This document shows positions 1 to 8,384 of a stretch of DNA of 54,848 bases, piece after piece. This stretch comes from Candidatus Fermentithermobacillaceae bacterium (GTDB lineage Bacteria; Bacillota; Sulfobacillia; Fermentithermobacillales; Fermentithermobacillaceae): NCBI GenBank assembly GCA_012841375.1, contig DUUV01000099.1:1-54848 (forward strand), given 5' to 3'. The first letter of the stretch is position 1. The number at the start of each line of letters is the position of its first letter. Under the pieces are notes generated by a model. The model did not search any database. It worked only from the letters and a program-made list of their open reading frames with translations, and was not told the DNA's origin. The position numbers and the translations under genes were made by a program.

Positions 1-1
1 G

Positions 2-640
2 GGACTGGAGATTGTCGCCGGAGACCTTGAGTTCCTGGTCGCCGTGAAGAGAGGCGCCCGGTCGCTCAAGGTCATGGTCGCCGATCTGGATGACAGGGAA
101 GCGCTGCTCATTCGTCTGGGAGAAGGGTCCCGGCGGGGAGAGCTAAACCCCCTGGAGGAAGCGGAGATCATCAGGACTCTGAATCAGGAGTACGGGATGA
201 CCCAACAGGAAATCGCCATGAGGTGCGGCAAGGTTCAGTCTACGATAGCGAACAAGATGAGATTGCTCAAGCTGCCCGCCGAGGTCTTGACCGCCCTTCG
301 ATCGGGTGAGATCGGCGAGCGGCACGCGAGAGCTCTCCTCAAGGTCCAGGACCCGCTGAAGCAAGTGGAGATATTTCGTAGAGGACAGAGAACCAGGGCG
401 TCTGCTCAGGACATGGAGTCCATGTGTTCTCTCGCTTCGGGGCCGGCCAAGGGGGGCAGGGGACGCAGACGGGCCGGACGCGGTGTGGTGAAGGACATCC
501 GAATATACCAGAACGGGCTCCGTAGTGTCGTAAGAGAGATGCAGAAAGCAGGACTGAGCGTGGCATACGAAGAAGAAAATGTCGAAAATGGTTGGGAGTT
601 TAGGGTTCTGGTCAAACCGGAAGGAGAGTCCGGCTTCTAG
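2..640 (+). CDS. Divergent ParB/Noc-family protein, 5' end missing
   Basis: The frame is open from base 2 and 212 codons are visible, so the N-terminus lies outside the window. The protein is a ParB/Noc relative: the DLDDREA stretch, the LNPLEEAEII segment and the helix-turn-helix (TQQEIAMRCGKVQSTIANKMRLLKL) all match the family. Its place directly upstream of parA/parB is where Bacillota carry noc (nucleoid occlusion, DNA-binding spreader). What is odd is the CTP-binding box: where ParB and Noc have GERRLRAA, this protein reads GDLEFLVA, and the usual ENLQRE motif is also degraded (GEGSRRGE). DNA binding may therefore survive while CTP switching is doubtful. The C-terminus ends in a basic linker and a small domain that could dimerise. 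A specific noc assignment is not secure. Confidence 0.75.
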   Translation, partial: GLEIVAGDLEFLVAVKRGARSLKVMVADLDDREALLIRLGEGSRRGELNPLEEAEIIRTLNQEYGMTQQEIAMRCGKVQSTIANKMRLLKLPAEVLTALRSGEIGERHARALLKVQDPLKQVEIFRRGQRTRASAQDMESMCSLASGPAKGGRGRRRAGRGVVKDIRIYQNGLRSVVREMQKAGLSVAYEEENVENGWEFRVLVKPEGESGF

Positions 641-642
641 GG

Positions 643-1419
643 ATGTCAAAGGCCATCGCTGTAGCGAACCAGAAAGGCGGAGTCGGGAAGACGACTACCG
701 CAGTGAATCTAGGGGCTTGTCTGGGCGATTTGGGCCGCTCTGTGCTTCTCGTCGATCTCGACCCTCAGGGCAACGCCACCAGCGGTTTGGGTGTTGACCG
801 GAGGGCTATGGATGTTTCGGTGTACGACTGCCTCGTCAATGATGTCGAGCCCATAAAAGCCCTGCGCGCTACGGAGTTCAGGGGCCTCTGGCTGCTTCCC
901 TCGTCGCTGAACTTGGCAGGCGCCGAGATAGAGCTTGTGCCGATGATGGCTCGCGAGACCAGGCTGCGGCGGTGTATCGCGAAGATCAGGGACAACTACG
1001 ACTACGTGCTTATCGATTGTCCTCCCTCACTCGGGCTTCTGACGGTGAACGCCCTCTCGGCCGCAGACTCGGTGCTCATACCCATTCAATGCGAGTACTA
1101 CGCTCTGGAGGGGCTGTCCCAACTATTGAGCATAATTAAGCTGGTCAGAAACAGGCTCAATTCAACGCTTGACCTGGAAGGAGTCCTTCTCACTATGTTC
1201 GACGCCAGGACAAACCTGTCTCTCCAGGTAGCAGAAGACGTGAAGAGGTATTTCAGAGATAAGGTCTACCGGACCATAATCCCCCGGAATGTGCGCTTGT
1301 CTGAGGCGCCGTCACACGGCAAGCCCATCACCATATACGATTCAAGGTCCAGAGGGGCCGAAGTTTACAGAGAGCTCGCGGAGGAGGTTGTTAGGCGTGG
1401 CGAAGAAGGGACTGGGTAG
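643..1419 (+). CDS. parA: ParA/Soj chromosome-partitioning ATPase
   Basis: ParA-type deviant Walker ATPase of 258 residues, a normal length for chromosomal Soj. The Walker A loop KGGVGKTT lies near residues 11-18, with the deviant signature lysine, followed by VDLDPQGNATSGLG (Walker A') and DCPPSLGLLT (Walker B). The gene starts at an ATG two bases after the stop of the upstream ParB-like gene. It overlaps parB by 23 bp, so the three are almost certainly one operon. ParA works with ParB at parS to segregate origins. In spore formers the pair also influences Spo0A/DnaA activity; that role is family knowledge, not visible here. Confidence 0.95.
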   Translation: MSKAIAVANQKGGVGKTTTAVNLGACLGDLGRSVLLVDLDPQGNATSGLGVDRRAMDVSVYDCLVNDVEPIKALRATEFRGLWLLPSSLNLAGAEIELVPMMARETRLRRCIAKIRDNYDYVLIDCPPSLGLLTVNALSAADSVLIPIQCEYYALEGLSQLLSIIKLVRNRLNSTLDLEGVLLTMFDARTNLSLQVAEDVKRYFRDKVYRTIIPRNVRLSEAPSHGKPITIYDSRSRGAEVYRELAEEVVRRGEEGTG

Positions 1420-2242
1420 GGGTATAGAGGCGTTGATTCCGGTCGATCCCCAACCACAAGACACTCCTATCGTTGAGCTTGACCCTGCCGAGATCAAAGC
1501 GGATCCGCTGCAGCCGAGACAAGTCTTTGACGAGGCCAAGATAGAGGAACTGGCCGCTTCATTGAAGGAGCACGGTGTGATTCAGCCGCTTATCGTGCGG
1601 CAAGTAGGGGGGACGTACAGGCTCGTCGCCGGAGAGAGACGCCTTAGGGCAGCGATGAAGGCGGGTATTCAGAAGGTCCCGGCGGTAGTGCGGATCATGG
1701 ACGACAGGGAAGCCATGGAGGTTTCCCTGGTGGAGAACCTTCAAAGAGAAGAGTTGGGGCCCCTGGAACAAGCGGGTGCCTTTCAGAGACTCATGGATGA
1801 GTTTGGACTGACACAAGAGGAAGTGGCATCGAGGGTCGGTAAGAGCCGGCCCGAGGTAGCAAACACCGTGAGGCTCCTAAGACTTGAGCCCGAGGTCAAG
1901 AAGCTGATCTCCGACGGCAAGTTGACCGGGGGCCACGGTAGGGCCCTCCTCGGTCTCAGCGGAGCCGCACAGGTCAAAGCGGCCAGGAGCGTGTTATCCA
2001 GAGGGCTGTCCGTCAGGAAGACCGAGGAGCTGGTGTCCGGTCGCTTGGCCAGGAGACCCAAGAAGAGCGGCCCGGCCCTTCCCGTGAGACGACGGGATGC
2101 CGAAGATATCCTCTCCCGGGCTTTAGGCACGCCGGTTGAGGTCAAAGTGCAAGGGGCCAAGGGCTCGATCAACATAGCCTTCTTCGGTGAAGAGGACCTG
2201 GAACGAATAGTGGAGATGATCGAGCGAGGGAGCAAGACATAA
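1397..2242 (+). CDS. parB: ParB/Spo0J chromosome-partitioning protein
   Basis: ParB CTPase and DNA-binding clamp, 281 residues from a GTG start. That start is chosen because GAGGAGG lies 9 bases upstream and because the protein then begins with the family N-terminus AKKGLGRGIEALIP, the ParA-stimulating segment. The intact CTP box GERRLRAA is at about residues 79-86, followed by ENLQREELGPLEQA and a helix-turn-helix at about 138-160. It overlaps the end of parA. A perfect parS site lies 18 bp after its stop codon, which fits self-loading next to its own gene. Unlike the upstream paralog, all key motifs are present. Confidence 0.95.
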   Translation: MAKKGLGRGIEALIPVDPQPQDTPIVELDPAEIKADPLQPRQVFDEAKIEELAASLKEHGVIQPLIVRQVGGTYRLVAGERRLRAAMKAGIQKVPAVVRIMDDREAMEVSLVENLQREELGPLEQAGAFQRLMDEFGLTQEEVASRVGKSRPEVANTVRLLRLEPEVKKLISDGKLTGGHGRALLGLSGAAQVKAARSVLSRGLSVRKTEELVSGRLARRPKKSGPALPVRRRDAEDILSRALGTPVEVKVQGAKGSINIAFFGEEDLERIVEMIERGSKT

Positions 2243-2259
2243 AGGCGTACTCCCCCGCG

Positions 2260-2275
2260 TGTTTCACGTGAAACA
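2260..2275. promoter_or_regulatory. parS: parS centromere site
   Basis: TGTTTCACGTGAAACA is a perfect 16-bp palindrome that matches the bacterial parS consensus TGTTNCACGTGAAACA at every position. It lies between parB and alr. ParB is expected to load here and spread, which marks the origin-proximal region. Confidence 0.95.
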
Positions 2276-2347
2276 AAAGAAACTACCTGTATAGAGCCAT
2301 TTTCGGCGTCTTTCTGCAGGGACGAATTGTTTCGAGGAGGTTCCCCA

Positions 2348-3475
2348 ATGAAGCCCCCACGATTGCTGAGGCCCGTCTGGGCGGAAGTAGACTTGGCCGC
2401 CTTTCGGGAGAATGTCCAGACTGTAGCCAATCTCATCCCAAGAACGACAGGTGTTATGCCGGTCGTGAAGGCCAACGGATACGGCATTGGCGCGCTCATG
2501 GCCGCCCGCGCGGTCCGGGACCTTCCCTCAGTCATAGGGTTTGCGGTCGCCACTCCTGAGGAGGCCCTCGAACTCCGCTCCGGAGGCATCCATGAGACTA
2601 TCCTGGTGTTGGGCCCCGTCACTAGGGAGGCATCGATCGAGCTGGTGAAGGCAGGTGTCTCGCTCGCCGTCGCGTCCGTGGAGGGAATGAGCCACGCTGT
2701 CGCCGCTCAGAAGGAGACGGGTTTACCTGCTAAAGTTCATCTAAAGATCGAGACAGGTATGGGCAGGGTCGGCCTTCAGCCGGGGCCCCAACTGGAGACG
2801 GCGTTGGAGGCCCTTCACTCGGGCGGCCTTGAGTTTGAAGGCGTATTCACGCATTTCTCTGTGGCCGATGTGGACAGAGAATACACCGTGGGGCAGTTGC
2901 GAGTGTTCCAAGACGCGCTTCGTTCCATAGAGGGACGCGGTCTCAGACCGAGGTACAGACATGCCGCCAACTCCGCCGGGATCCTGGCCTACCCTGAGAC
3001 CCACCTGGACTTCGTGAGACCGGGTATCGTGATCTACGGCTCTTTCCCCGACAAATCCCTGGAGGGAAGAGCTCCCATAAAGCCGGTCGTGTCGCTGCGC
3101 GCCCGCGTGTCCCACGTCAAGAGGGTACCGGCCGGAACCGACATTGGATACGGCCGGACCTATACTACTCAGGTACCGACTACCATCGCCACCGTTCCAA
3201 TCGGCTATGCCGACGGCTACCCGAGATGCCTGTCGGGTAAAGGTTGGGTCTTGGTGAGGGGTAAGCGCTACCCGTTGGTGGGCCGGGTCTGTATGGACCA
3301 GATGATGCTAGACGTAGGTTCAGACGACGTGGCCATAGGAGACCTTGTGACCTTGATCGGGTCTGACGGGGACGCGACCATCACCGTTGATGACGTGGCC
3401 GAGACGGCCGGGACCATCGCCCATGAGATCCTTACAGGCCTCGCACAGAGAGTGCCGAGGCTTTATATATCCTAA
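2348..3475 (+). CDS. alr: Alanine racemase
   Basis: PLP-dependent racemase making D-alanine for peptidoglycan, 375 residues, a usual length. The PLP lysine sits in VVKANGYGIGA (K41), the catalytic tyrosine in IGYGRTY (about Y268), and RVCMDQMMLDV is the conserved C-terminal motif. A TTG seven codons upstream is in frame, but GAGGAGG lies between it and the ATG at 2348 with a 7-base gap, which decides the ATG. A spore-coat racemase role is possible in a spore former. Only one alr is seen in this window, so the biosynthetic role is the default. Confidence 0.94.
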   Translation: MKPPRLLRPVWAEVDLAAFRENVQTVANLIPRTTGVMPVVKANGYGIGALMAARAVRDLPSVIGFAVATPEEALELRSGGIHETILVLGPVTREASIELVKAGVSLAVASVEGMSHAVAAQKETGLPAKVHLKIETGMGRVGLQPGPQLETALEALHSGGLEFEGVFTHFSVADVDREYTVGQLRVFQDALRSIEGRGLRPRYRHAANSAGILAYPETHLDFVRPGIVIYGSFPDKSLEGRAPIKPVVSLRARVSHVKRVPAGTDIGYGRTYTTQVPTTIATVPIGYADGYPRCLSGKGWVLVRGKRYPLVGRVCMDQMMLDVGSDDVAIGDLVTLIGSDGDATITVDDVAETAGTIAHEILTGLAQRVPRLYIS

Positions 3476-3584
3476 GCTGTGGCTGGAGCGGATTCACTCC
3501 CAAGCAGGATTTTGGAAAGGGGCGTCGAACCCACTCTCGATCGGCTCAAAGTGGCCGGGCACGAAGGGATTACGTGGAGGCACT

Positions 3585-4619
3585 GTGTTCGGAACTCTTG
3601 ATGAAGCTCTATGGAGAAACAGGCTGCGTGCGAAGCGGGGGAAGAGTTCGCAGAAGCGACGCTTCACCCTATTCCTTGTTTCTTCCCACGGAGACAGCAA
3701 GTCGCTTAGCTTTGGCGCTCGGGCCCCCAGGATCGCGATGGCCTGCATATTCATGGCTATCCTCTCCCTCTTTCTGTTCATCCGGAGCTACCGGGCCCAT
3801 GCCCTAGAACTCCGCGAGCTCCGTTATATGCGGGACGTAGCCGAGTCTCAGCGCCAGCAGATAACCGAACTGGAAGAGCAGTTCTCAGAACTCAACAGCC
3901 GTCTGCAGCAGGCAGAAGTCCTCGGCAGTGAGATCCGCGAGATGCTCGATAGGGAGGGGCTAGCACCTCAAAGTTTTTCCCCTGCCTTCGGTCCGCCGGT
4001 CTCTCCGCGCGCCTTGAGGACGACCAACAGAGCTTTCACGACGACTATCCGCAATATATCTCCCGCTGACATGGGCCGGACGCTCTATGTCCTTAGGGAA
4101 AACGCGGACAAGCTCGCCGGTCAGACCGTGGAAGTATTGGAGAGGACTCGAGACCTGCATGATAAAGCGGTCCAGGTGGTTGCCAAGCTCAGGTCTACTC
4201 CGAGCATTTGGCCGGTACGTGGTGAGATCACGTCAGAGTTTGGATGGAGGCGACATCCTCTTACCTACGCGCGGGAATTTCACGAAGGGATTGATATCGG
4301 CGCCTCATCGTGGACCCCGATTGTGTCTACGGCAGACGGAGTGGTAAGCTTTGCAGGTTACAAGTACGGATACGGATGGACGGTAATCGTCACTCATGAC
4401 TATGGCTTCGAGACCCTGTATGCTCACTGTGTGCGACTAGAGGCGGACAAGGGAGATGAGGTCAAGAGGGGAGACGTCATCGCCTATGTCGGGCAATCGG
4501 GCACGGCAACAGGTCCACACGTCCACTATGAGGTCAGGCTGTGGGGCACCACAACCGATCCGTCCAAGTACTTGCCTAAGGATATCTTGGAGGTGGATTA
4601 CAATGTTCGCCAAGACTGA
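3585..4619 (+). CDS. Membrane-anchored M23 peptidoglycan endopeptidase
   Basis: Protein of 344 residues from a GTG preceded by GTGGAGG. It has a basic cytoplasmic N-terminus, one transmembrane helix at about 50-67, a coiled-coil region (about 70-120) and a C-terminal M23 (LytM) domain. The zinc ligands are intact: HEGID (H233, D237) and HVH (H312, H314). It should cut peptide cross-links outside the membrane. The next gene, a bactofilin, overlaps its end by 17 bp. M23 peptidase and bactofilin pairs are known in other bacteria, where the cytoplasmic bactofilin positions the peptidase, so a shape or spore-envelope role is a reasonable inference. The frame stays open well upstream, so a longer form cannot be fully excluded. 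Confidence 0.88.
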   Translation: MFGTLDEALWRNRLRAKRGKSSQKRRFTLFLVSSHGDSKSLSFGARAPRIAMACIFMAILSLFLFIRSYRAHALELRELRYMRDVAESQRQQITELEEQFSELNSRLQQAEVLGSEIREMLDREGLAPQSFSPAFGPPVSPRALRTTNRAFTTTIRNISPADMGRTLYVLRENADKLAGQTVEVLERTRDLHDKAVQVVAKLRSTPSIWPVRGEITSEFGWRRHPLTYAREFHEGIDIGASSWTPIVSTADGVVSFAGYKYGYGWTVIVTHDYGFETLYAHCVRLEADKGDEVKRGDVIAYVGQSGTATGPHVHYEVRLWGTTTDPSKYLPKDILEVDYNVRQD

Positions 4620-5004
4620 GACCCCGCTTAAGCCCGGGACATTTGAGAGCCTGCTCGGCAAGGGCATCGAGATCAAAGGCACTGTCCGCTCAAAAGGGAG
4701 TCTGCGCATCGAAGGGTCCGCAGAAGGCAATGTTGAGTGTGAAGGCGATGTAACCGTAGGAGAGACGGCGGTCCTGAATGCCGACGTCACGGCTCAGAAC
4801 GTGACTATCGGCGGGACTCTCTCAGGAACGGTTACCTGCTCCGGAAGGCTTGAGCTCCTGCCGACGGCCAGGGTTAAGGGTGATATCAAAGTCGGCACTC
4901 TCGTAGTCTCCGAAGGAGCCATTTTCTCCGGCACTACGCAGATGGGAGAGCAGGCCGTCAGCATAGGCAGGGAGACGGGCGAGCCTAAGCCAGAAGAAGA
5001 ATAG
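4603..5004 (+). CDS. Bactofilin (polymer-forming cytoskeletal protein)
   Basis: Bactofilin of 133 residues, starting at an ATG inside the end of the M23 gene with GGAGGTGG about 6 bases upstream. The core (about residues 15-110) shows the right-handed beta-helix pattern: repeating short strands with regularly placed glycine and valine, beginning IEIKGTVRSKGSLRIEG. The short charged tail ends EPKPEEE. Bactofilins self-assemble without nucleotide and scaffold wall enzymes. Overlap with the peptidase gene supports coupled translation and joint function. Confidence 0.92.
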   Translation: MFAKTETPLKPGTFESLLGKGIEIKGTVRSKGSLRIEGSAEGNVECEGDVTVGETAVLNADVTAQNVTIGGTLSGTVTCSGRLELLPTARVKGDIKVGTLVVSEGAIFSGTTQMGEQAVSIGRETGEPKPEEE

Positions 5005-5025
5005 ACAGGCGAGGCTGATCTCCGA

Positions 5026-5661
5026 GTGTTCGAGGACAGGACCGAGGCCGGCAGAGTTCTCGCCGGAGTCCTTAAGGAATACGAGATGCATTCTCCACTC
5101 ATCCTTGCGATTCCCCGCGGAGGTGTCGTGGTAGGTCGCGAGGTAGCCTTGGCCATCGGCGCTGACTTGGATGTCCTCTTGGCAAAGAAAATCGGCGCGC
5201 CCTATAACCCCGAGTATGCTGTCGCCGCGGTAGGGCCCGACGGCAAAGTTCTTTTTTCACCCGACGGCCACCCGGGAATATCCAGGTCCCATATCCTGGA
5301 ACTGGCACCTCAGGTCCGGCAGGCGGTTGAGCGAGACTTGGCCGCCTTCCGGCGGCACCGCCCCGAGAAGAGAATCGAAGGAAGGTCGGTCGTGGTTGTA
5401 GACGATGGCCTGGCGACCGGACTCACCGCTATGGCAGCTCTTCAGTATGTCCGCCGCCGCAATCCGCTCAGCCTGTTCCTGGCTGTTCCGGTAGCGCCTC
5501 AAGAGACAATAGAATCGCTCAAACCTCTGGTGGACGATGTCATCTGTCCGCTCCGGCCTCCGGTGTTCTATTCGGTCGGCGAATGGTACGTCTCCTTCGA
5601 TCAGGTGCCGGACACCGAAGTCAAGCGCATCTTGGACAGGTTCGAGTCAAAGCCTGACTGA
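5026..5661 (+). CDS. Phosphoribosyltransferase-family protein
   Basis: Type I phosphoribosyltransferase fold, 211 residues from GTG. The PRPP-binding loop is VVVVDDGLATGLTA at about residues 124-137, and the N-terminal PRGGVVVGREVA matches the COG1926 group of predicted phosphoribosyltransferases. The substrate is not known for this group, so no pathway is assigned. The gene follows the bactofilin by 21 bp and is probably co-transcribed with it. Confidence 0.85.
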   Translation: MFEDRTEAGRVLAGVLKEYEMHSPLILAIPRGGVVVGREVALAIGADLDVLLAKKIGAPYNPEYAVAAVGPDGKVLFSPDGHPGISRSHILELAPQVRQAVERDLAAFRRHRPEKRIEGRSVVVVDDGLATGLTAMAALQYVRRRNPLSLFLAVPVAPQETIESLKPLVDDVICPLRPPVFYSVGEWYVSFDQVPDTEVKRILDRFESKPD

Positions 5662-5678
5662 CCAGGTATTATCCTCCC

Positions 5679-5728
5679 GTGAGCTGCGCATATTCTTGAA
5701 CCAGGGGTAGTTTACATCGGCAGCTCAC
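5679..5728. promoter_or_regulatory. Inverted repeat in the yyaC leader
   Basis: GTGAGCTGC (5679-5687) and GCAGCTCAC (5720-5728) are a perfect 9-bp inverted repeat with a 32-base spacer, directly before the yyaC reading frame. In RNA it would fold as a long-loop hairpin. In DNA it could be an operator. Function is unknown. Confidence 0.5.
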
Positions 5729-5776
5729 ATTGATGCTTCCATTCCGGACGCTCCGGATAAGATCGCCCTTTCCATC

Positions 5777-6361
5777 GTGAGGGTGGCGGCAGATCTCGGC
5801 AGGACACTGCCTCTCACCGTCGTCTGCGTCGGCACCGACCGGTCAACCGGTGATTCACTCGGCCCTTTGGTAGGGAGCATGCTGACGTCTGCGGATTATC
5901 CCGGCTGTGTCATAGGCAATCTGGATGAGCCGGTGCACGCGGAAAACTTAACCCAAGCCGTCGCGTCTCTCCCTGACTGCGGCGAGTCTCTCGTCCTCGG
6001 GGTCGACGCATGCCTGGGCACAAAGTCGGAGATAGGTGTCGTTATGGTCCGGTCCGGACCTCTCCGGCCCGGCCTCGGCGTTAAGAAGAAGCTGACTCCC
6101 GTAGGCGACCTGTATCTTGCGGGAGTGGTGAATATGGGCGGCTTCATGGAGTACATGGTGCTCCAGAACACAAGGTTGAGCCTGGTGATGAGGATGGCCC
6201 GGGCCATCTCGGCAGGGATTCACAAAGCCGACTGGATCCTCCGGAACGCCTGCGGGAAAACCCGGCCCGGGCTCACCGAAAGCGGCGACGCTATTCCCTT
6301 GGTCCCAATGAACGACGCACGTCCTTCACTACTTCCTCGGGCGTTCGTCCGGCAGCGCTGA
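5777..6361 (+). CDS. yyaC: Spore protein YyaC (DUF1256)
   Basis: YyaC family, related in fold to the germination protease. The motif VCVGTDRSTGDSLGPLVG near the N-terminus and the later LGVDACLG and AGVVNMGGFMEYMVLQNTRLSLVMRMA stretches are typical. The family is confined to endospore formers. The start is uncertain. GTG at 5777 gives 194 residues but has no SD. The in-frame sequence just upstream (AHIDASIPDAPDKIALSIV) resembles the family N-terminus, yet the frame back to the stop at 5708 holds no ATG, GTG or TTG before 5777. The last 71 bases overlap the convergent ykuS gene. Confidence 0.88.
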   Translation: MRVAADLGRTLPLTVVCVGTDRSTGDSLGPLVGSMLTSADYPGCVIGNLDEPVHAENLTQAVASLPDCGESLVLGVDACLGTKSEIGVVMVRSGPLRPGLGVKKKLTPVGDLYLAGVVNMGGFMEYMVLQNTRLSLVMRMARAISAGIHKADWILRNACGKTRPGLTESGDAIPLVPMNDARPSLLPRAFVRQR

Positions 6362-6545
6362 CGACAGGAGCGTCTCCCGCGTCAGTCATGCCGAGAAAGT
6401 TGTCATCCATGCCTGAGACCACAACCGCGTGAGGTCGCGTGTTCATGACGTCCTCCGGCCTCTGTACTTCCACTACGACGAAACCCGCGTTCTTAAGGGC
6501 TTCCTGAAAAGGCCGGAGTCCTCCTTCGACTGCCACCTTTGTCAC
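6291..6545 (-). CDS. ykuS: YkuS/UPF0180 family small protein
   Basis: Small protein of 84 residues on the minus strand, from a GTG with GGGGGTGG upstream. It matches UPF0180/YkuS (about 80 residues): VAVEGGL, an EALKNAGF(V)VVEV segment, AVVVSGMDDNFLGM and a C-terminal TPEEVVKDV helix. Function is not established. The family is found mainly in spore-forming Bacillota. Its 3' end runs antisense into the last 71 bases of yyaC. Confidence 0.8.
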   Translation of the reverse strand: MTKVAVEGGLRPFQEALKNAGFVVVEVQRPEDVMNTRPHAVVVSGMDDNFLGMTDAGDAPVVSAAGRTPEEVVKDVRRSLGPRE

Positions 6546-6692
6546 CCTACCACCCCCAATCAGGTCAAGGTCATGGGTAATGTCCCACCCGCCCAATTGC
6601 GGTATTCAGTCGCCAGGGCCATACACACTAACTGGGAGGATAAGAAATCCTTCTGCTAGAATTATCCAGGGCTAAGGTTGGAGGTGGGCTCA

Positions 6693-7172
6693 GTGTGTTG
6701 GGGTTTCGAGTGTACGATCAAGAGGCTTATCGTGGACGGGAAGAGCAGTGAAGCGGCCGGACGTCTCAGAGAGCGCATGCGCCAGGAAAAGCGGCCCAAC
6801 AGCCGGTATCTGAACTACCTGGGGGTATGCGAGTCCCACATGGGGCGTCACCACATAGCCCGAGAGCTGTTCACCCAGGCGCTGATCGCCTCTCCCCGAG
6901 ATTCCCGCCCTCTCAACAACTTGGGAAATCTCGCCTTCATAAGAAGGGATGCGGAAGCGGCCCGCGAGTACTACATGAGGTCTCTCAAGGAAAATGTGTG
7001 GGCTACCGAACCCAGACACAACCTGACCGTACTCTACCAAGACATAGGACACTCCGAGAAAGCGCTCTCACACTACCAGGGGTACATGATGGTTCTCCAA
7101 GCCGTACGCTGGGGAAAGATTGCCGCACTGACCATCGTGGTCCTGCTGGTACTCTTACTTTTCAGCCTCTGA
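6693..7172 (+). CDS. TPR protein with C-terminal membrane anchor
   Basis: Protein of about 159 residues. In-frame starts exist at TTG 6678, GTG 6684 and GTG 6693; the last is chosen because GGAGG at 6680-6684 is 8 bases upstream of it. The middle holds two to three tetratricopeptide repeats (for example LNNLGNLAFIRRDAEAAREYY), and the last 20 residues form a hydrophobic tail anchor (IAALTIVVLLVLLLFSL). It is probably a cytoplasmic scaffold held at the membrane. No specific partner is known; the next genes encode a membrane-anchored propeller protein and membrane proteins. Confidence 0.75.
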   Translation: MCWGFECTIKRLIVDGKSSEAAGRLRERMRQEKRPNSRYLNYLGVCESHMGRHHIARELFTQALIASPRDSRPLNNLGNLAFIRRDAEAAREYYMRSLKENVWATEPRHNLTVLYQDIGHSEKALSHYQGYMMVLQAVRWGKIAALTIVVLLVLLLFSL

Positions 7173-7206
7173 GCACCTTCCGAAAATCGCGGTAAGAAGG
7201 GGTATA

Positions 7207-8361
7207 ATGAGCGTCCTTTTGCCCTGGACACGGAAGCAGAAGAGCAAAGACGGCCGGGGGGCTCCGGCCCATAGATCACTACCCGCGCGTCCTCGCCCGC
7301 GGTCCTGGGCAGTGCGCCTCCTTGTCATCCTGGCGGGGTTGGCGGCCGCGCTTCTCACCGTTCACGAGGCGTACCTAGACGGAACCCTACCCCGTCCCCT
7401 ACCGGGAGGTTCGAAGGTATGGGAGACGTCCCGCCTGGACTGTTTTGAAGGTCTGTACGCCTTGGGCGATGAGCCTGAAGGGCGGGCGTTCTACGGTCCC
7501 CGGGGCAAGATCGCCTCGCTCTCCAGACCTCCCGTTCAGGCGGCGATTTCAGGCGGCCGGCTGTACACGATGGAAGGAACGTCCATCTACGTTTATGGCC
7601 CTGACGGGGCTCTGTCGGCCGCAGGCACCGCCGGGGAAGGGGAGAGGTTGCTGCCGTGCTCCGGTCTTGAGGGTATCCTCATGGTCAAACCGGCAAGCGG
7701 CGGATTTGGAGAACAATGGGTGCTCAGGGTCATTACCACGGGCGGAGAGGTCTTTCGCCCGGTTCATCTACCCGGGATACCTGTCAAAGCGGCGCAACAA
7801 GGCAAGCTATTGTATCTGGGACTTCGAGACGTCGCTGCCGGTGGGCTCTCTCGACTGGCTTGTGCCGACCCGACTTCCGGGACCCTTCTGTGGTCTTTGC
7901 CCTTGGACCAAGGCCATTGGAGGTCCGTGATCCCGTCTCCTGCAGGAAAGACCGCCTACGCCACCTCTCAGGGAGCGGGCTTAGTAGGCCCAGACGGTGG
8001 TCTTCTGTGTTCATTCCCGGTTCGGGGCTCTGTATCGGCGATCGTCTGGGAGAACCAGAGCGTCATCATATGCCACGGCTCTCCGGCTCAGCCGCTTGTC
8101 ACCGTCTTATCAGAAGCCGGGCAGGTGATCTGGGAACATCCGGTCCCGTCGCCCGCCCACAGCCTTATCTATGGGGAAAGCATCGTTGTTGCTCTGTGTC
8201 AAACCCATGTGGTAGGGTTTTCATTGAGAGACGGGCACAGGGAGTTCTCGTTCACGACCCGCGACCTGCCTCTCGCACTGGGAGATGGACTTGTCCTTCT
8301 TGGGAAGGACAGCGGAGCTTGCCTTGTAGACCTTGATACAAACCTGACGCGCCTTCCGTGA
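7207..8361 (+). CDS. Membrane-anchored beta-propeller (PQQ-like) protein
   Basis: Protein of 384 residues with a basic N-terminus, one transmembrane segment at about 36-52 (VRLLVILAGLAAALLTV), and an extracytoplasmic part made of repeated four-strand blades. Examples are the segments around GTLLWSLPLD, GLVGPDGGLLCSF and EAGQVIWEHPVP, which resemble PQQ/WD-like repeats of the BamB or quinoprotein type. No catalytic residues are recognised, so a binding or scaffold role outside the membrane is inferred. The ATG follows AGAAGGGG. The end overlaps a possible upstream start of the next gene. Confidence 0.7.
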   Translation: MSVLLPWTRKQKSKDGRGAPAHRSLPARPRPRSWAVRLLVILAGLAAALLTVHEAYLDGTLPRPLPGGSKVWETSRLDCFEGLYALGDEPEGRAFYGPRGKIASLSRPPVQAAISGGRLYTMEGTSIYVYGPDGALSAAGTAGEGERLLPCSGLEGILMVKPASGGFGEQWVLRVITTGGEVFRPVHLPGIPVKAAQQGKLLYLGLRDVAAGGLSRLACADPTSGTLLWSLPLDQGHWRSVIPSPAGKTAYATSQGAGLVGPDGGLLCSFPVRGSVSAIVWENQSVIICHGSPAQPLVTVLSEAGQVIWEHPVPSPAHSLIYGESIVVALCQTHVVGFSLRDGHREFSFTTRDLPLALGDGLVLLGKDSGACLVDLDTNLTRLP

Positions 8362-8384
8362 GGGCGCGTAATGAGGGAAGACAG

